Shown piece after piece: positions 46,003 through 58,900 of a DNA stretch of 64,000 bases. Both the position numbers and the translations under genes were made by a program. The notes beneath the pieces are model-generated. The model was not told the DNA's origin. It saw only the letters and a list, made by a program, of their open reading frames with translations, and did no database searches. This DNA comes from Termitomyces sp. T153 (lineage: Eukaryota; Basidiomycota; Agaricomycetes; Agaricales; Lyophyllaceae): the NCBI GenBank assembly GCA_018296165.2, contig JACKQL020000032.1:248001-312000 (forward strand), written 5' to 3'. The first letter of the stretch is position 1; the number at the start of each line of letters is the position of its first letter.

Positions 46003-46548
46003 TGTCAGGGGACATCCCATTCTCCCTCTGTCCCATTCTCCCTCCTTATGGTTTCCCTTTATTCTCCTTTGCTTTCTCTATCTGCTGGTCCCAGGCTGCA
46101 CCAGTTCTCTATCCATAATTCAGACAACTGTTGCCCCTTGCACACTGCCTCTTACCAGAAACTCCTGGATTGTTTCCTTTATTCTGGGCCTACCACTCAT
46201 TGTAGACCTCCCAATCTGGGGTCACAAGTACTTTTGACCAAGGGCTATCTTTTGGTTATATTTTTGTGTGGTCATGTGTCAGGAGTCTGGAGATCAAGGC
46301 CATTTACAATGGATTTCTGCTTTTGGATCAGACTCTGGATTTAGTTATTGTCGAGTATTTTTCCCAGAAACTCTAGAGTAAATTTTCTGAACACTGGCAT
46401 TGGGAATCCTGAGACTTGTTTTCTTTGGATCTCCCTCTGCCAGGTGAGTAGCTAGAACTCTAGAACTTCTTGTAGATGCTGAATAGACTTTGAATCTCCC
46501 TCTGCCAGTTGTGTGATTGAGCCACAACCTCCAGAGGTCACCCTTACA
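46003..46548 (+). repeat. Solo LTR of family A in a reverse transcriptase fragment
   Basis: TGTCAGGGGACATCCCA to GTCACCCTTACA (546 bp), about as long as the LTRs of element A but more diverged; the R motif carries one change (agacttgtttt). It is flanked by ttgt on both sides (attgt before, ttgtg after), a degenerate target-site duplication. Confidence 0.8.
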
Positions 46549-46552
46549 TTGT

Positions 46553-47560
46553 GTACTGACCAGCCAAGGTCACTATTAGGAGACCACTCATTTCCAAGTT
46601 ATTATTTTGTTTCCTTTATTGGCCAGCCTGCCTTTCACCTTCATCCTTCCATCTTTTAGTCTTAACTGCTTTCAACCTAGGGCTATTCAACAGTACTGAT
46701 TCAGTAGTGTCTTGTGACTTGTGGCTCAATATTGAGGCCTTTTATAGTGGATTTCCATTTTTGGAGTCACATGACTTCAATTGTGACATCAGGCTGTGTG
46801 TATATGCTGAATCTGACATCATGTTTCCCACAGTACTTTCCAGAGTTTGTCTTTGTAAATTTGCATCCTGACAACAGGAATCCTTAGACTTGTTCTCTTT
46901 GGATTTTTTTCTGCCAAGTATGTAGTTAGTTTCTGCTAGCAGCTAATTTTAGTAGACTTTGGATTTCCCTCTGCCAGCTGTGTGACTGAGCCACAGCCTC
47001 TAGAGATAGAGCAGAACAAGTCTCTAGATTTGGTCTGGGAGCCTCCTTTTCAATTGCCTGATAGGTCTCTCCCACACCAGTGTCTTACTACCTCCTGCCT
47101 ACCTCCTATAACCCAACCAACCTCCTATAACCCAACCAATGCCCCCAGCACCTCCTGATGCTTTGAGCCCCCAGGATAATTGTTTGTTGATTCTAAAGAT
47201 GCAGGTGCAACTTACCCAGCTTTCCTGACCTCCTACACTACCAAACTTGCTGGATTACAACAAACCACTGAATCCATGTCTCACTCTCCTCAGGTCATAC
47301 TGGATTGCCTTCTTCTTGCCTATACCACTCTCCCTATGCCCCTGGCAGCTGTAGGAAAGTTTCCTGCACCTTGATTTGATGTTTCCATGACCTCCTATGC
47401 AAAAATTCTTTGTCCTGCACTTTCAAATGCCTTTGAAGGTACTCATAGGGCTGGGAACAATTCCTCCAGTCTTGCATCACTTATATTCAGCTGAGTGGTG
47501 AAGCATTTGCCTCTGATGCCCTGAAGATTGCCTGGGTCCTCTCCTGAGCAAGTCCAAAAG
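46553..47560 (+). mobile_element. 5' end of a related gypsy element: LTR remnant and broken gag
   Basis: A diverged LTR-like stretch (about 46,553-47,010) ends with the family-typical gactgagccacagcctct block. It carries agacttgttct at 46,886-46,896; the complementary agaacaagtct follows at 47,013-47,023. A gag remnant then reads TQPTN in broken frames, GATYPAFLTSYTTKLAGLQQ and YIQLSGEAF-like near 47,490. The fragment is truncated at about 47,560. Confidence 0.6.
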
Positions 47561-47599
47561 AATACATGAGTCTCAAATGACAAGCACAGTGACTCAGCA

Positions 47600-47730
47600 G
47601 CAAGAAGATCTGGATGTCCATGAGTTCAGAATGATATTATATGTAGTATGTTAATCTGTACTTGGATGTCCATGTCATGTGTAGGGTCTTGGTGAAGAGG
47701 TCTGTGGCCATGTCCTTAGACACAATGTAC
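47600..47730 (-). pseudogene. Possible C-terminal end of a copia polyprotein
   Basis: On the minus strand one frame reads VSKDMATDLFTKTLHMTW. This resembles the D-x-x-T-K-x-L block near the end of Ty1/copia RNase H. No other copia blocks were found next to it. Confidence 0.35.
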
Positions 47731-47954
47731 AATGGCTCAAAACATTGTCCCAATGTTTCATACTTTTTGAAAGATTACATTTGGCATTATGAAGGATTGA
47801 AAGTACCTAAAATTCTGGTTAAATCATGTAAAATACTATGGCATTGTAGCTACAAATTACATTTGGGCTTATGTAATTCAAATCAAAACTGATGGTGTGA
47901 TGGCCATTTCAAAATACCCACTCATTGAGACAGTTTTTTGAGCATCTCTAATTT

Positions 47955-48654
47955 TGATATTTAGTACTTTGTATGTCCTCCATTTGCCTTGATAACTGCT
48001 TGAATCTTTCCAAGAATGCTTTCTATCAGTCTTTGGTGTATTTCTGGTGGTATTTCATCTCACTCCTTTGCAACTCTCTCCCACAACTCATGCACACCAT
48101 AAGCAAGTGTTTTATATTGCCTAAGCTGCTCCTTGAGGTACTCCCAGAGGTGTTCAATAGGTTAAGAGATTAGGGGATTGGGCTGGCCACTAGAAGACAT
48201 CAGAGTTATTGTCTTTGAACCACTTGTTAGCCCTCTTGAAGTTGTGTTTGGGGCCATTGTCCTGTTGAAAGTACCAGGCACCCCCCTCCAACTCCAACTT
48301 CTCAAAGCTCTCCTTTGCTCCATCATCTAAAATTTCACAGTACTGCTTTGTATTCATAATTCCCATCACCTCTACCAGGTTTCCTACCTCATTCCAACTC
48401 ATACGGCCCCATACCATGAGATCATTCCCTCCTCCATGTTTCACAGTAGGTGTAGTGGTCTAGTTTAAAATGCCTTCTCCTCATAGGTTCCATACATACT
48501 GCTTCCCATCTGATCTGATCCTGCTAATCTTTTTCTCATCTGTCCACAACACTCTTTTTCAGTCCAGTTCTGATGCTCTTGAGCCCATTTAAGTTGTAAT
48601 TGCCAATGTCTAGCTTTGAGCATAGGAACTTTCCTCTTTGTAGCAGACTGATAC
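47955..48654 (-). pseudogene. Tc1/mariner-like transposase remnant
   Basis: On the minus strand the DDE catalytic blocks appear in order: VLWTDEKKISRI (first Asp, near 48,540), LMVWGRMSWNEVG, YFQQDNGPKHNFK (second Asp, near 48,250), then after a stop and frameshift WPAQSPNL and IEHLWEYLKEQLRQYKTLA with the Glu. The C-terminal part (EIHQRLIESILGKIQAVIKA) is also typical. The N-terminus is cut by the LTR G copy at 48,655. No terminal inverted repeats were confirmed. Confidence 0.8.
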
Positions 48655-50866
48655 TGTCAGGTTATGCTGACCACAGGGGCTCAGCTACACTGGCAAGTCC
48701 TTACTAGGCAGACATGATGTCCTGTGCTTATAACCTAGTGCTCTGGGGAAGGTGCAGACTTCAGGTACTTGCAGGGGAAAGCTTGGGGAAGCAGTCCAAG
48801 CAAGTCTGGGGTGGTCCAGGAAAGTCTAAGACCAAGTATGTTAAATGTTGGGCTTGGGTGGGCATCATGTACAAGTCTGTAAGCAAGTGTATGGGCTGCA
48901 GTATAAGTAGAGGCTTTGCAAGTGATGGGAACAGAGCCAGGGTTTGATGGGAAATTAATCAAAAGTGATGGGTTCTGGGGCTGAGCATAGGGTGAGGTCC
49001 AGAGTTGTTGTAGGGATGTTTGAAGGTTCATAGCATGTGCACTGATAAGACCCAGTTGTTGCTGAGCACCATTTTTTGGCATTTTGGACTTAGCAGCAGC
49101 TGACTATTTTGATTTGGCACAAGTCACAACACTCAGCACATGGGGCCTAGCCCAAGGTCTGGACTGATGTAGCCTTTGCATGGAACTGTAGCAACCATGA
49201 GACTTATCCATCACAAGGAATATCATGTGGAGCCTGGACCTTGAGTCTAGAACAGTAAGGACAAGACCTTTCCTAGCAATGATTATTAGTGACTTTAACA
49301 ACTTTTTGGCAACAAAATGGCTTTCTCTTCCCATATATGGACATATTGCCAGACACATACCTTTTTTTTCTTATCATTTCTTTTGGTGAACTTACCAACA
49401 TACTTGAATGGCATTTACCCTTCAGGTATGGATGTTGGACTCACTCTTTTTGGACTTATTTGCAATTATATGCCACAGAGACTTCACTTATAATTCTTCA
49501 CTTGGTTACAGACTGATGCCTCATATAAACCATGAACATATTGACAGACACCATTACTAGTGGTTACTGCTTGCTTACTTTCCCATACTATACTTTGGAA
49601 CAGTATAAATACTGCCTGTACATAGACACTTAATCATCAAATCACAGAGAATCAACTCCCCCTTGAATCAAACCTGTCTATCTCTAAGCCTACCAGCTTG
49701 AGATTTCACTTTGCTGCTACCTTTACTCTATTCCCTCACTCACTGTTGAAAACAACTTAGTGACAAGTCTTACCAACTTCAACCCCCAACTTAGTGTGGT
49801 ACCAACTGTGGGTGCCCTTTGTGTTATCTTGACTTAGCAAAGCTAGTGACTGTGGCTAGCAATCAGTTTATGTTCATCCTCTGTTCAGTCTCCCTATTAC
49901 CATCTACCCCCCCACCCCCCCTCTGCCACTGTTCAAATGTTGCTTTGTCTTAGTGACATTTCCTGCCTTCACCCATTCTTCTTTCTGTTACTAGCAACTT
50001 AGGCTAGTGATAGCAATCCTTTCAACTCCACCTTATGACACAGCACTCACTCTCATTCTCTGAGATGGTTACTGACTTGCCCTCTACTATTAACTTCCTA
50101 CTGCCAGCTACTTCTATCTAGTGACTAGTGTTAGGTTCTCTTTTTAGGCTTTCTGCACAGCACTAGATGGCATAGGAGCACATCAGCACAGAGTTTGTAA
50201 TGATGTCAGAGATGAAAGGAACTTAGGAATGACAAAAGAAACAGAGACAGTCAAGACAAGACAAAACTGAGAAAGGAAATAGATTTGAAACTAAAAATAG
50301 AAATAAAGATGAGACAGAAAAACATAACAGAAAGGAACATGAGATACAAAAAACCAAGTAAAGCAAGTAATATCAAGACTAAGGTAACAGATGTTACTCT
50401 ACATTATATACTAGCTACTGAACCTTCTCTGGGGGTTGGGGGCACAACAGCAGGGCTTGTTGGAGCCATGTGGGGTTGACAGGTGTTAGCTCTGATCAGA
50501 GAACAGGCTGTGGTGATATTCTGATGAGAATGTGGTCTGTTCTATAGTTGTCAGGGAACTCTGGAGTAGTCATCTGAGTTGCAGGGGTGGTTGAGTGACA
50601 TACACCTGTGCCAGAGAAAGTGTCAGAGAGGCTCAGGGGCCTTATAGATGAGAGGGGGAGCTGAGGAGGCCTACAGGGGATGTGCCAGGATTTGCCAGAA
50701 GGTTATTGGGGTTTGCTAAGGAAGCATCAGAGTTAGCTGGGACAGGTGCTATGGATAAGCAAAGGCTGAGATGAGTTGGGGGGAGCATTGAGAGAAGCTC
50801 TAGGGAGGTGGGGTGTTCTGGGAGCAGGTCCAGAGGTCCAGGGGTGGGTCATGACATCACCTCCTC
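48655..50866 (-). repeat. LTR 'G', copy 2 (minus strand), interrupted by X
   Basis: Begins tgtcaggttatgctgacc at 48,655 and ends gggtcatgaca at 50,866, the reverse of copy 1. G sequence occupies 48,655-49,042 and 50,186-50,866. On the minus strand it is preceded by a purine-rich gaagaggaggtga, as expected for a 3' LTR next to a polypurine tract, and the flanks do not match as a TSD. It is therefore more likely the 3' LTR of a larger minus-strand element than a solo LTR. Confidence 0.7.
49043..50185 (+). repeat. Repeat 'X', copy 2
   Basis: Starts TGATAAGACC, ends AGCACATCA, and is flanked by gcac on both sides (49,039-49,042 and 50,186-50,189). It carries cagtataaatactg, a TATA-like core, at about 49,605. 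It is the second copy of 42,152-43,229; no coding capacity was seen in either. Confidence 0.7.
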
Positions 50867-53010
50867 TTCAGTATTGAGACTCTCAAGGCATGGGCATGGG
50901 TTGAGGATTAGCAGGATCATGAGAATTGAAGTACAAGCAATATTGATCAACTGCAGCAGCATGAGGAATGAAGTTGAAGCATGGCTGCCATTTGTCAAGG
51001 GGTTCTCCTAATCAATTAAAAAGGATCAGATGTACCCTATTGCTTCCAACTGTTCCTCATGTCTTCCTATTCTGAGTTGTTAGCATCTACAGAGTCTCCA
51101 GCAGCAACATTGTTGTCTCTAACTCCTCTGCTGTTAGATGGTAACCATGTTGAGGTCTGGACAGAGTATAAGAGTCAATGGTTTGAGTTTAAATAATGCC
51201 ATGAAAAGTGGAAGGTTGACCAGATGTATTGGAGTTGTAAGTACAACAGCTCCCCATCTGTTGCTGTGTTTACCTTGTAGACAGAGTTGTCTGCAGCCAT
51301 AGCAGATTTGTTGGGGGGCCTTTCTAAAGCCCAGGCATCCATTTGCCCAGTTCCAGCACCCTGGCCCATGTATCAAGGCCTAGTCTGGGGCCAGGCATGG
51401 TGCAGAATGTCCTACAGGACTAGAGGGTGGCCTAGTTGGAGGTAACTCCAGAGCAGTTTGCTAAGGCTTTGATACAAGCACAGAGTCCTCCCATGTTGGA
51501 ATGGTGCCAGGCCAAGGCCTCAGTAAGCTGCATGCCTCTTCTCTCTTTTTTGCTAACAATCAAGCTAGTGTGCCTCCTGTGCTTGGTGCAGGGAATGATG
51601 TGAGTTCAAGGCACCTGTGGCAGGATCCCACTGTGACTCCTCAGTTTGCCTTCTATGCTGCTCAAGGCACAAATGTTGTTCTATATTATGAAAGTGGCAG
51701 ATAATGTGTTTGGCCATGAAGCAGGGTTGAGAGGTGGCCTAGGTAAGGAGTTAGATGGAGGAGGGGCAGAAGGGCAGGACATCAGAGGATGGGGCCCCAG
51801 CAGAGAAGGTTGAGCCATTGTGGGGGGTTATAGGGAGAAGGTGCCCTCCTTACAGGACAAGGAGAAGTGGAAGGCATCTCCACCCCCCAATGCAGGGCCC
51901 AACAAGAGGCCATGGGGTGAGGTGCTAATAGCAGGGCCCCCAAGGCTGCAGGTCTAGTCTCCTAGCTCAAGAGTGCCAGTGGGGCAGTCTACAGGAATGT
52001 CAGGGTTGATCTTCAAAACAGTTCTTTGTCAACAGGTGGAGGGGCTGCAGAGGCTACTGGTGGCCTACAAAGAGGAGGCTTAGAGAGTGAGAGAAGAGTG
52101 GGACATGATGTGGAGAGAACAAAATTCAGTGCAAAGGGACATGAACATGGCATGGTGAGAGCAGAAAATGGCAATGTGGGTGGCTACCAAGCAGTTGCTG
52201 GAGGCACAGGGGTTGCAGAAATGGTTGGCCCAAGAGAAGGTGCAAGTAGAGTAGGAGGTAGAGAGGAGGCAGGGTGCTTTGGAGGTTAGGGTGCCCCTCA
52301 TGGTGCTGGAGGCAGTGCAAAGGCAAGAGGAGTAGCTCACCAATGAGGCAGCCTTGGGGCAGAGGGGAGTGATGCATGAGTTTCTTCTTTTTCTTGCTCC
52401 AACCTTACTGACATGACCTTGTAGACTGGATCTGTGAGCACAGGATCCTTCTTGATGGGGCGACTGCAACCTTTGCATTGATCCAGGATGGGTGACTGCA
52501 ACCTTTGCATTGATCCAGGATGGGTTGGTGCAAATGCCCAGAGATCACCCCACAGATTTAGAGCAGGGTGTGGAATGGATGGGGAGGCTGCTGGTGGAAC
52601 ACTATCAGAGGAATGTGGTGGAGCCTGGGTCATGGTGGGAGTTGGTGTCTGATGTAGGGGAGCTCCTTCCAGGCTATCCAGAGATGCTTGCTATAGTTGT
52701 AGCTTGGATGGAGGTGGAACTAGTGGGGGGAGTAGTTGGAGTGGTCCTGGAGGAGGAGGAGGGAGTAGGGGGAACTTTGGACTTCTTGTGCTATACATCG
52801 GCCTCTCTCCTTTTGTAAAATTATATAATCTCATAGTTCATATATATGGATTTCTTAGACTTTCAGTCTGGTGATTAGATGTTTCAGAATGAAGTGAGAA
52901 GATAGCAATAAAACACATAGGGAGTTACTTATGGGAGTTGAATCCCTAATAAACTCAGAGGCAGGGGTTATGCTCACTACTGCTATCTGTGTTGACTAGT
53001 TCTTAGGGTC
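50867..53010. other. Low-complexity repeat interior, no recognised domain
   Basis: About 2.1 kb, rich in G on the plus strand, between LTR G copy 2 and gypsy fragment C. Short frames on both strands are Pro/Ser/Gly-rich and match nothing known. A 32-bp tandem duplication (gactgcaacctttgcattga...) is present at about 52,462-52,525. CpG is nearly absent. It may be the interior of the element that owns LTR G, possibly a non-autonomous one. Confidence 0.4.
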
Positions 53011-53019
53011 CTGGGGCTT

Positions 53020-55553
53020 TGTAGGTTACCATTGGTGGAAGTCCCAGAGTTTGATGAGGGCTCCAGAAAAGATTTTTGTAGGGTTCTCAAGTGTTATTCT
53101 TGAAATTATGTCAATTAAGCCAGACCAGAGTGCTAGGGGATTAGTCAGGAGTGGTATTGCATTGGGCATTGGCATGTTTGGAGTAGGCTTGGTTGGTGGC
53201 ATTGATTTCATTCTGGAGGAACTGGTGAAGTGATCAGAGGTCTTCAGCAACTTGGTGGGCAATATGGGAGGGGATATCCTTGAGGAATAGGGTGAGCAAA
53301 GGGTTGTAGGCTATGTTGGCATAAAAAGGGAAAACTCCAGTGGTGGAGTGAGGCATGTTGTTGTAAGTCAACTTGGTGAGGAGGAGTTTGATGTACCAGT
53401 CATTCTGTAAATAATTAACCTAGAGGTGGAGATACTGTTCCAATGTCTAGTTTACTCATTCTGTCTGTCCATTGGTCTCCAGATGATAGGCAGTGGAGAG
53501 GTTGGTTTTGATTTTGAGTGCCTTGCATAGCAATTGCCAAAGTGAGAGACAAACAATAGGCCATGGTCAGAGATGATGTTATCTGGAAGTTTATGCTTGG
53601 AGAAGAATGTTTGATGAATAGTTTGGCAAACTCCAGAGCATTGTCAGTAGTGTGGTAAGGGATGAAAAGGGCTTGCTTGATGAGGTGGCAGATGACCACA
53701 AGGATTGCATCAAAACCTTTGGAGTTGGGGAGTTCAACAATGTGGTCCATTGATATCAAGAACCAAGGGTGCCAGCCAACAAGAAGGGGTTTCAGCAGGC
53801 CATAAGGGTGTTGGCAGAGTACTTTGGCCCAGAGGCACAGTTTGCAGGCCCTCATATATTGTGTGACATCCTTCTTCATTCCTGGTCAAAAGTAAGTCCT
53901 GGACATGAGTTGGAGAGTCTTACAGATTCTTAGATGACCTTGGAGTTTGTGATCATGGTGTTGCCAGAGTATGTCAAGGCAAATGGACTTGTGGTCCAGA
54001 GCATAGATTTGTCCACTCTGGAGTAGGAAGTGGTGGTCTGGAGACAGTGTAAAGGGGTCATTAACAGTTGACTTGTTGGCAGAGTTGTTGTAGGGGTTGT
54101 GCTGGGTGAAAAAGGAGTCCAGGGGCACATTTCTAATTTGGTGGAGGATCCCTTCTTCATTCATGATCAGCACAGCATACAAATGCTCAGGGAGTAATAC
54201 CACTCAATGGTTGAATGCATTCCACTCAGCCTCAAATGACTTGTTTGGGTACACATTGGGCCTCTGGGTGAGAGCATCAGGCTTTGTGCCAAGTTGTCTA
54301 GGGCAATAGTGGATGGTGAAGTCATACTCCAAGAGGGTTTCAGACCAATGAGCTTGGCAGTGGCTGAGCTGTTTCATGGTCATGAAATAATGTAGATTGT
54401 TGTGGTTGGAGTAGACTTGGATGCAGTGTGGAGATCTTTCAAGGTAGGCTCTCCACTGGCAAAAGGCTTTGATAATAGTAAGGAGTTCTTTATCATAGAT
54501 ATTGTAGTTGAGCTCTGCAGGGATCATCAAGTGGGTGTAGAAGGTGATGGGGCAGAGATCCTTGCCTCTAGAGTCTAATTGGGAGAGTATTCTGGCAATG
54601 GCATAGTTGGAGGTGTTGCATTCAAGCATGATTAGTAGGAATGAGTCAAAATGGCAGAGGATTGGAGTAGAGGTGAAGGCCTTTTTGAGGAGAGTGAACA
54701 CACTTTGGCACTTGTGTTCCAGTCCCAAGAAGTGTCCTTCCATATGAGTTGATTGAGAGGTTTGGTGATTCTGGAGTAGTTGTCAATGAATCAGCAATAA
54801 AAATTAGCAAACCCCAAAAAGGACTGTACCTCCTTGACATTCTGGAGTGGAGGCCAGTTGGGGATGGCTTCAACCTTGGCTGGGTCCATGCATATGCCAT
54901 TGGGAGTAACAATAACTCTGAGGTATTTGACCTCCATCATGTAGAAGGAGCATTTCTTGGGTTTGGCATGAAGGTGGTATTCTCAGAGTTGTTCTATGAT
55001 GCAGCAGACATGCTCCAGATGTTCCTCCAATGAGTTTGAGTAGATCAGAATGTTGCCTGAGTACACAATAACAAAGACATTGTTCATGTCATGGAAGATA
55101 TTGTTTATGAAGTACTGGAAAGTGGCAGTGGAGTTAGTCATTCCAAAGGGCATCACAAGATACTCAAAGAGGCCATAGCAAATGCAGAAGGTAGTCTTCC
55201 TATCATGTGCTGGGGCAATCTGGACATTGTTGTAGCTGGAACAGAGATCTATTTTAGCTAGAGCAGAGATCTATTTTTGTGTAGATCTTTGCACTATAGA
55301 GGTGGCCAACAAGGTCTCCAATTAAAAGGAGGAGATACCAGTTCTTTTTGGTGACTTTGTTGAGTCCCCAGTAATCAACACCAAGTTGGAGAGACCCATC
55401 CTTCTTCTTGGCAAACAGGACCAGGGCACTGGCAGCAGAGATCAATGGGCATATGAAACCTTTGCTAAGCATGTCATTGAAGTAATCCTTCAGAGCCTGG
55501 AAATCAATCTTAGACATGTTGTAGATTTTGCCAAATGGAGATGAGGTGCCTTC
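53020..55553 (-). pseudogene. Gypsy element 'C' pol remnant (RT, RNase H, integrase)
   Basis: Minus strand. Reverse transcriptase begins with FNDMLSKGFICPLISAASAL and LFAKKKDGSLQLGVDYWGLN (55,500-55,350), then LVMPFGMTNSTATFQ-like and a degraded VYSGNILIYS motif where YxDD is expected. RNase H: ELNYNIYDKELLTIIKAF and QVYSNHNNLHYFMTMKQL. Integrase: YMRACKLCLWAKVLCQHPYG and SMDHIVELPNSKGFDAILVV; HSTTGVFPFYANI is near the end. It is a different lineage from A/B. Stops and frameshifts occur throughout. Cut at 55,553 by the LTR of element B. Confidence 0.85.
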
Positions 55554-55930
55554 TGTAAGAGCAACCTCTGGGGCAGTGGATCAGAGTCATGCAGCTAGCA
55601 GAGGGGAATCTGAAGTATATTAGCAGGAGTAGATGACAATACAATCAGTAACTAATCACCTAGCAGAGGGGAATCCAAAGAGAACAAGTCTAAGAATCCC
55701 TGCTGCTTAGTGTGGTGCATCAGTGGGTGGCAGAGGCATGAGAACTACTAACTACTGTACAGAAGACCAGAGCTAATCCTAACTCTAGGACAATGATCAG
55801 TAAGGTAATACAGAGAACTCTGCAGTTCTTTAGAGATCTCCAGGGTTCTGGAATGAGCCTCAGAAACATTGAACAAGCTGCAGAGGTGCTGGAATAGGTC
55901 ATGGAGGTTGGAAATGGAAGTCTCCTGACA
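55554..55930 (-). repeat. 3' LTR of element B (377 bp)
   Basis: On the minus strand it starts TGTCAGGAGACTTCC at 55,930 and ends GGTTGCTCTTACA at 55,554. It carries agacttgttct (55,691-55,681). It belongs with the 375-bp LTR at 44,668-45,042. Confidence 0.8.
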
Positions 55931-58900
55931 TCATCCCCCCTCTAGCATGTAGTGTCTTGATGTGCAGGGTAAAAGAAGTCCTTGATGCTTGGTCTGCTGG
56001 CAAAATAGAGTAGATTCCTTATATGGCATGCAGAGCATCTGATTGTCTCCTATGGAACTCCTTGATGAGTCCAGGGGCATGCATGTTCTCCTGCAGTTCC
56101 CAGGAGATATTCTCAATCCTGTAGCCCTTCCACTTCACCTTGTATTGTAGTTGTCTCTGGAATAAATGACTATCCAGGATTTCCTCCACCTTGTACTCCT
56201 TGTTGTTGTTGACCACTGCTGGAGATAACAGGGGTGGTGGGCATTACCCTAGAATAGGATCCTTGGGGGCCAGAGTTAGTTTGACCACATTGAACACCAG
56301 ATGAAGCTAGCACATCCCTGTGGGGAGCTGGAGTTAATAGGCTAGGGGCCTTACCTGCTGTTCCACTGTGAAAGGTCCCAACTGGTGGTGTGACAGCTTT
56401 TTTGAGGGTTGGGTAGTTGTAATGTCAGAGGCATCCAGGTAGACTCAATCTCCAGGCTGGTATCTGTGCCCTGGGGTCCTTCTGCAGTCATAGTAACATG
56501 CCATGTCATTCTTTGCCTTTGCTAGTGCTGCTCAGGCCTCCTCCTGTGACCTTTTCATTCAGTCCACAAATTTGTTTACTGCTTCATTCTCCAAGAGTCA
56601 GGCCCAGAGTTCAAAGCCCATGCATGAGTGCTGTTCAGTATTGAGGAAGAATGGGGAGAACTGGGTGGATGCATGAATATGGTTGTTGTATTGGAACTCA
56701 GCATCAGAAAGGAGTTCATTCCAGTCATCCTGGTGCTTGTTGCAGAAAAGGCAGAGGTACTGCTCCAACTCCTGGTTTACATGTTGGTCTGGCTGTTAGA
56801 CTGCAGGTGGTAGGTGGTGGAGATGTGAAGCTTCATGTCAAGTAGTTGGTAGAGCTCCCTGGTGAAGTCTGCCACAAATTGTAGTCCCCAGTCAGAGACA
56901 TAGGCATCAGAGAGGCCATGGAGCTTCCAGACATTTCTCTGATACAGGTTTGTGGCACCCATGACAGAGCAGATGGTGTGGGTCAGAATGAAGTGTGCTC
57001 ACTTGCTGTACAGGTCCACCACCACCATGATCATGTCATAACCATGGGTGTTGAGAAGTTCTACAATAAAGTCCACAAAAGCCATGCTCCATCATTCCAT
57101 AGGCATGAGCAGTGGGTGTAGCTGTCCATAGTGGAGGTGGTGTTGGGGCTTGGTCCAGAGACAGAGATTGCATGTACTAGTTTAGGACCCAATATACCAG
57201 GACATCTGGGGCCACCAGTAGTTCTGCAATACTAGCTCCAATGTGTTCCATTGTCCAGGGTGCCCTGCAATGTGGGAGTCATGGTGTTGCTCCATGATCT
57301 TCTAACAGAGCTCCAGAACATTGGGCACATAAATACAATTCCTGAAGGTCAGAATCCCATCCAAGAGGGCCCATTCATCTGTGTGGACTGACTTGGCACC
57401 AGTGGTATGCCCCAACTTCAGCATCCAGGCAGTCTGCACAACAAGTTCCTCTTGCTGACTATCTCAATTACTCCACCAGATGTCCTGGACAATGTTCACC
57501 TCTGCTCCTTCAAAGGCTAGACCCTCCATGGCTTGGATCATGAACAGTTTAGGGTGGAGGAGCACAATGTTGCTGTTATCCTCCCCCCTGTGCCATAGTC
57601 CACTCTCTGGGACAGGGCATCTGGTTTCCCCATGCTTTGGCCAGGCTTGTGGTGCATCAACAAGTCAAAGCTGGTGAGGTAGAGGGATCACCAGGCCTGT
57701 TGGCAATTGAGCTTCTTAGCTGTCCAGAAGTATTCAAGGTTCTTATGATCTGTCCAGACCTCAAACTTGTGCCATGCACCTTCTAGGAAGTGCCACCACT
57801 TCTAAAATGACCAGATGATGGCTAGCATCTCCTTGTCATGGATCTTGTAGTTCTGCTCTACTCTGCTCAGGCTCTTGGAGTAGAAGGCTACCAGATGCCA
57901 CTTCCCATCCTCCAGGAATTCCTGTAAAAGAATGGCCCCAGTGGCAAAGTCAGAGCTGTCAGCTTCCACCTGGAAGGGGGAGTTGTCATCTGGAAAGAGG
58001 AGGACAGGTCCAGAGATCACAGCCAACTTGAGGGCATTGAAGGCCACCTGCTGTGGAGGTCCCCAACTCCATGTAACATCCTTTCCAGTGAGGTCAAATA
58101 GTGGATGTGCATGGTATGAGAAGTCCTGGATAAATCTCCAGTAGAAGTTCATGAAGCTGAGGAATGCCTGCACCTCCTTCTTGTTCTTGGGCTCCAGCCA
58201 CTCTGCCACACCTGCTATCTTCACTGAGTCTATCTCTGTGGCTCCATGCAAGATGATCAGGCTGAGATACTTGATCCAGGTCTGTTTGAACTCATACTTC
58301 TCCAGTTTCAGGTAGAGCTGGTGCTAGCAGAGGCATTCCAGGATGAGGCAAGTGATCCAATAGTGTTCTTCTAGCATTTTGGTGTAAATAAGGATGTCAT
58401 CAAGGTATATACACACTACACCCTCTGCAATAAGGTCTTGGAAGATGTTGTTCATCATTGTCTGAAAAGTGGCAGGGCTGTTGGTGAGTCTGAAGAACAT
58501 AACAAGCAGTTTGAACAATCCCTGGTTGGTCTGGAAGGTGGCCTTCCATTTGTCTCCTTCTTGGATGTGCATGTTGTTGTAGCCCCACCAGACATCCAGT
58601 TTTGTGAAGTATTGCACACCCTGGAGGTTGTTGATGAGCTTGGAGATAAGGGGAAGGGGGTAGCAGTTCTTCACCATTATGGCATTGAGAACCCAATAAT
58701 CCTGGACCAGTCAGAGCAAGCCATCCTTCTTCTTGATGAAGAAGACTAAAGAAGCCATTGGAGACTTGGAAAGGTGGATGCAACCAGAGTCCAGGTTCTC
58801 TTACAGGAAGGCATCAAGCTTGTCCTGCTCCCTGGGCACTAGCAGGTAGACCTTACAGCTGGAGGGTGTGGAATCCAGCAGCAGTTCAATGGCATGGTCC

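Noticed and set aside
42166..50188. X copies as the two LTRs of one 8-kb element
   Set aside because: Each copy sits inside a G repeat at a different place and relative orientation, and the DNA between them is a mosaic of unrelated fragments.
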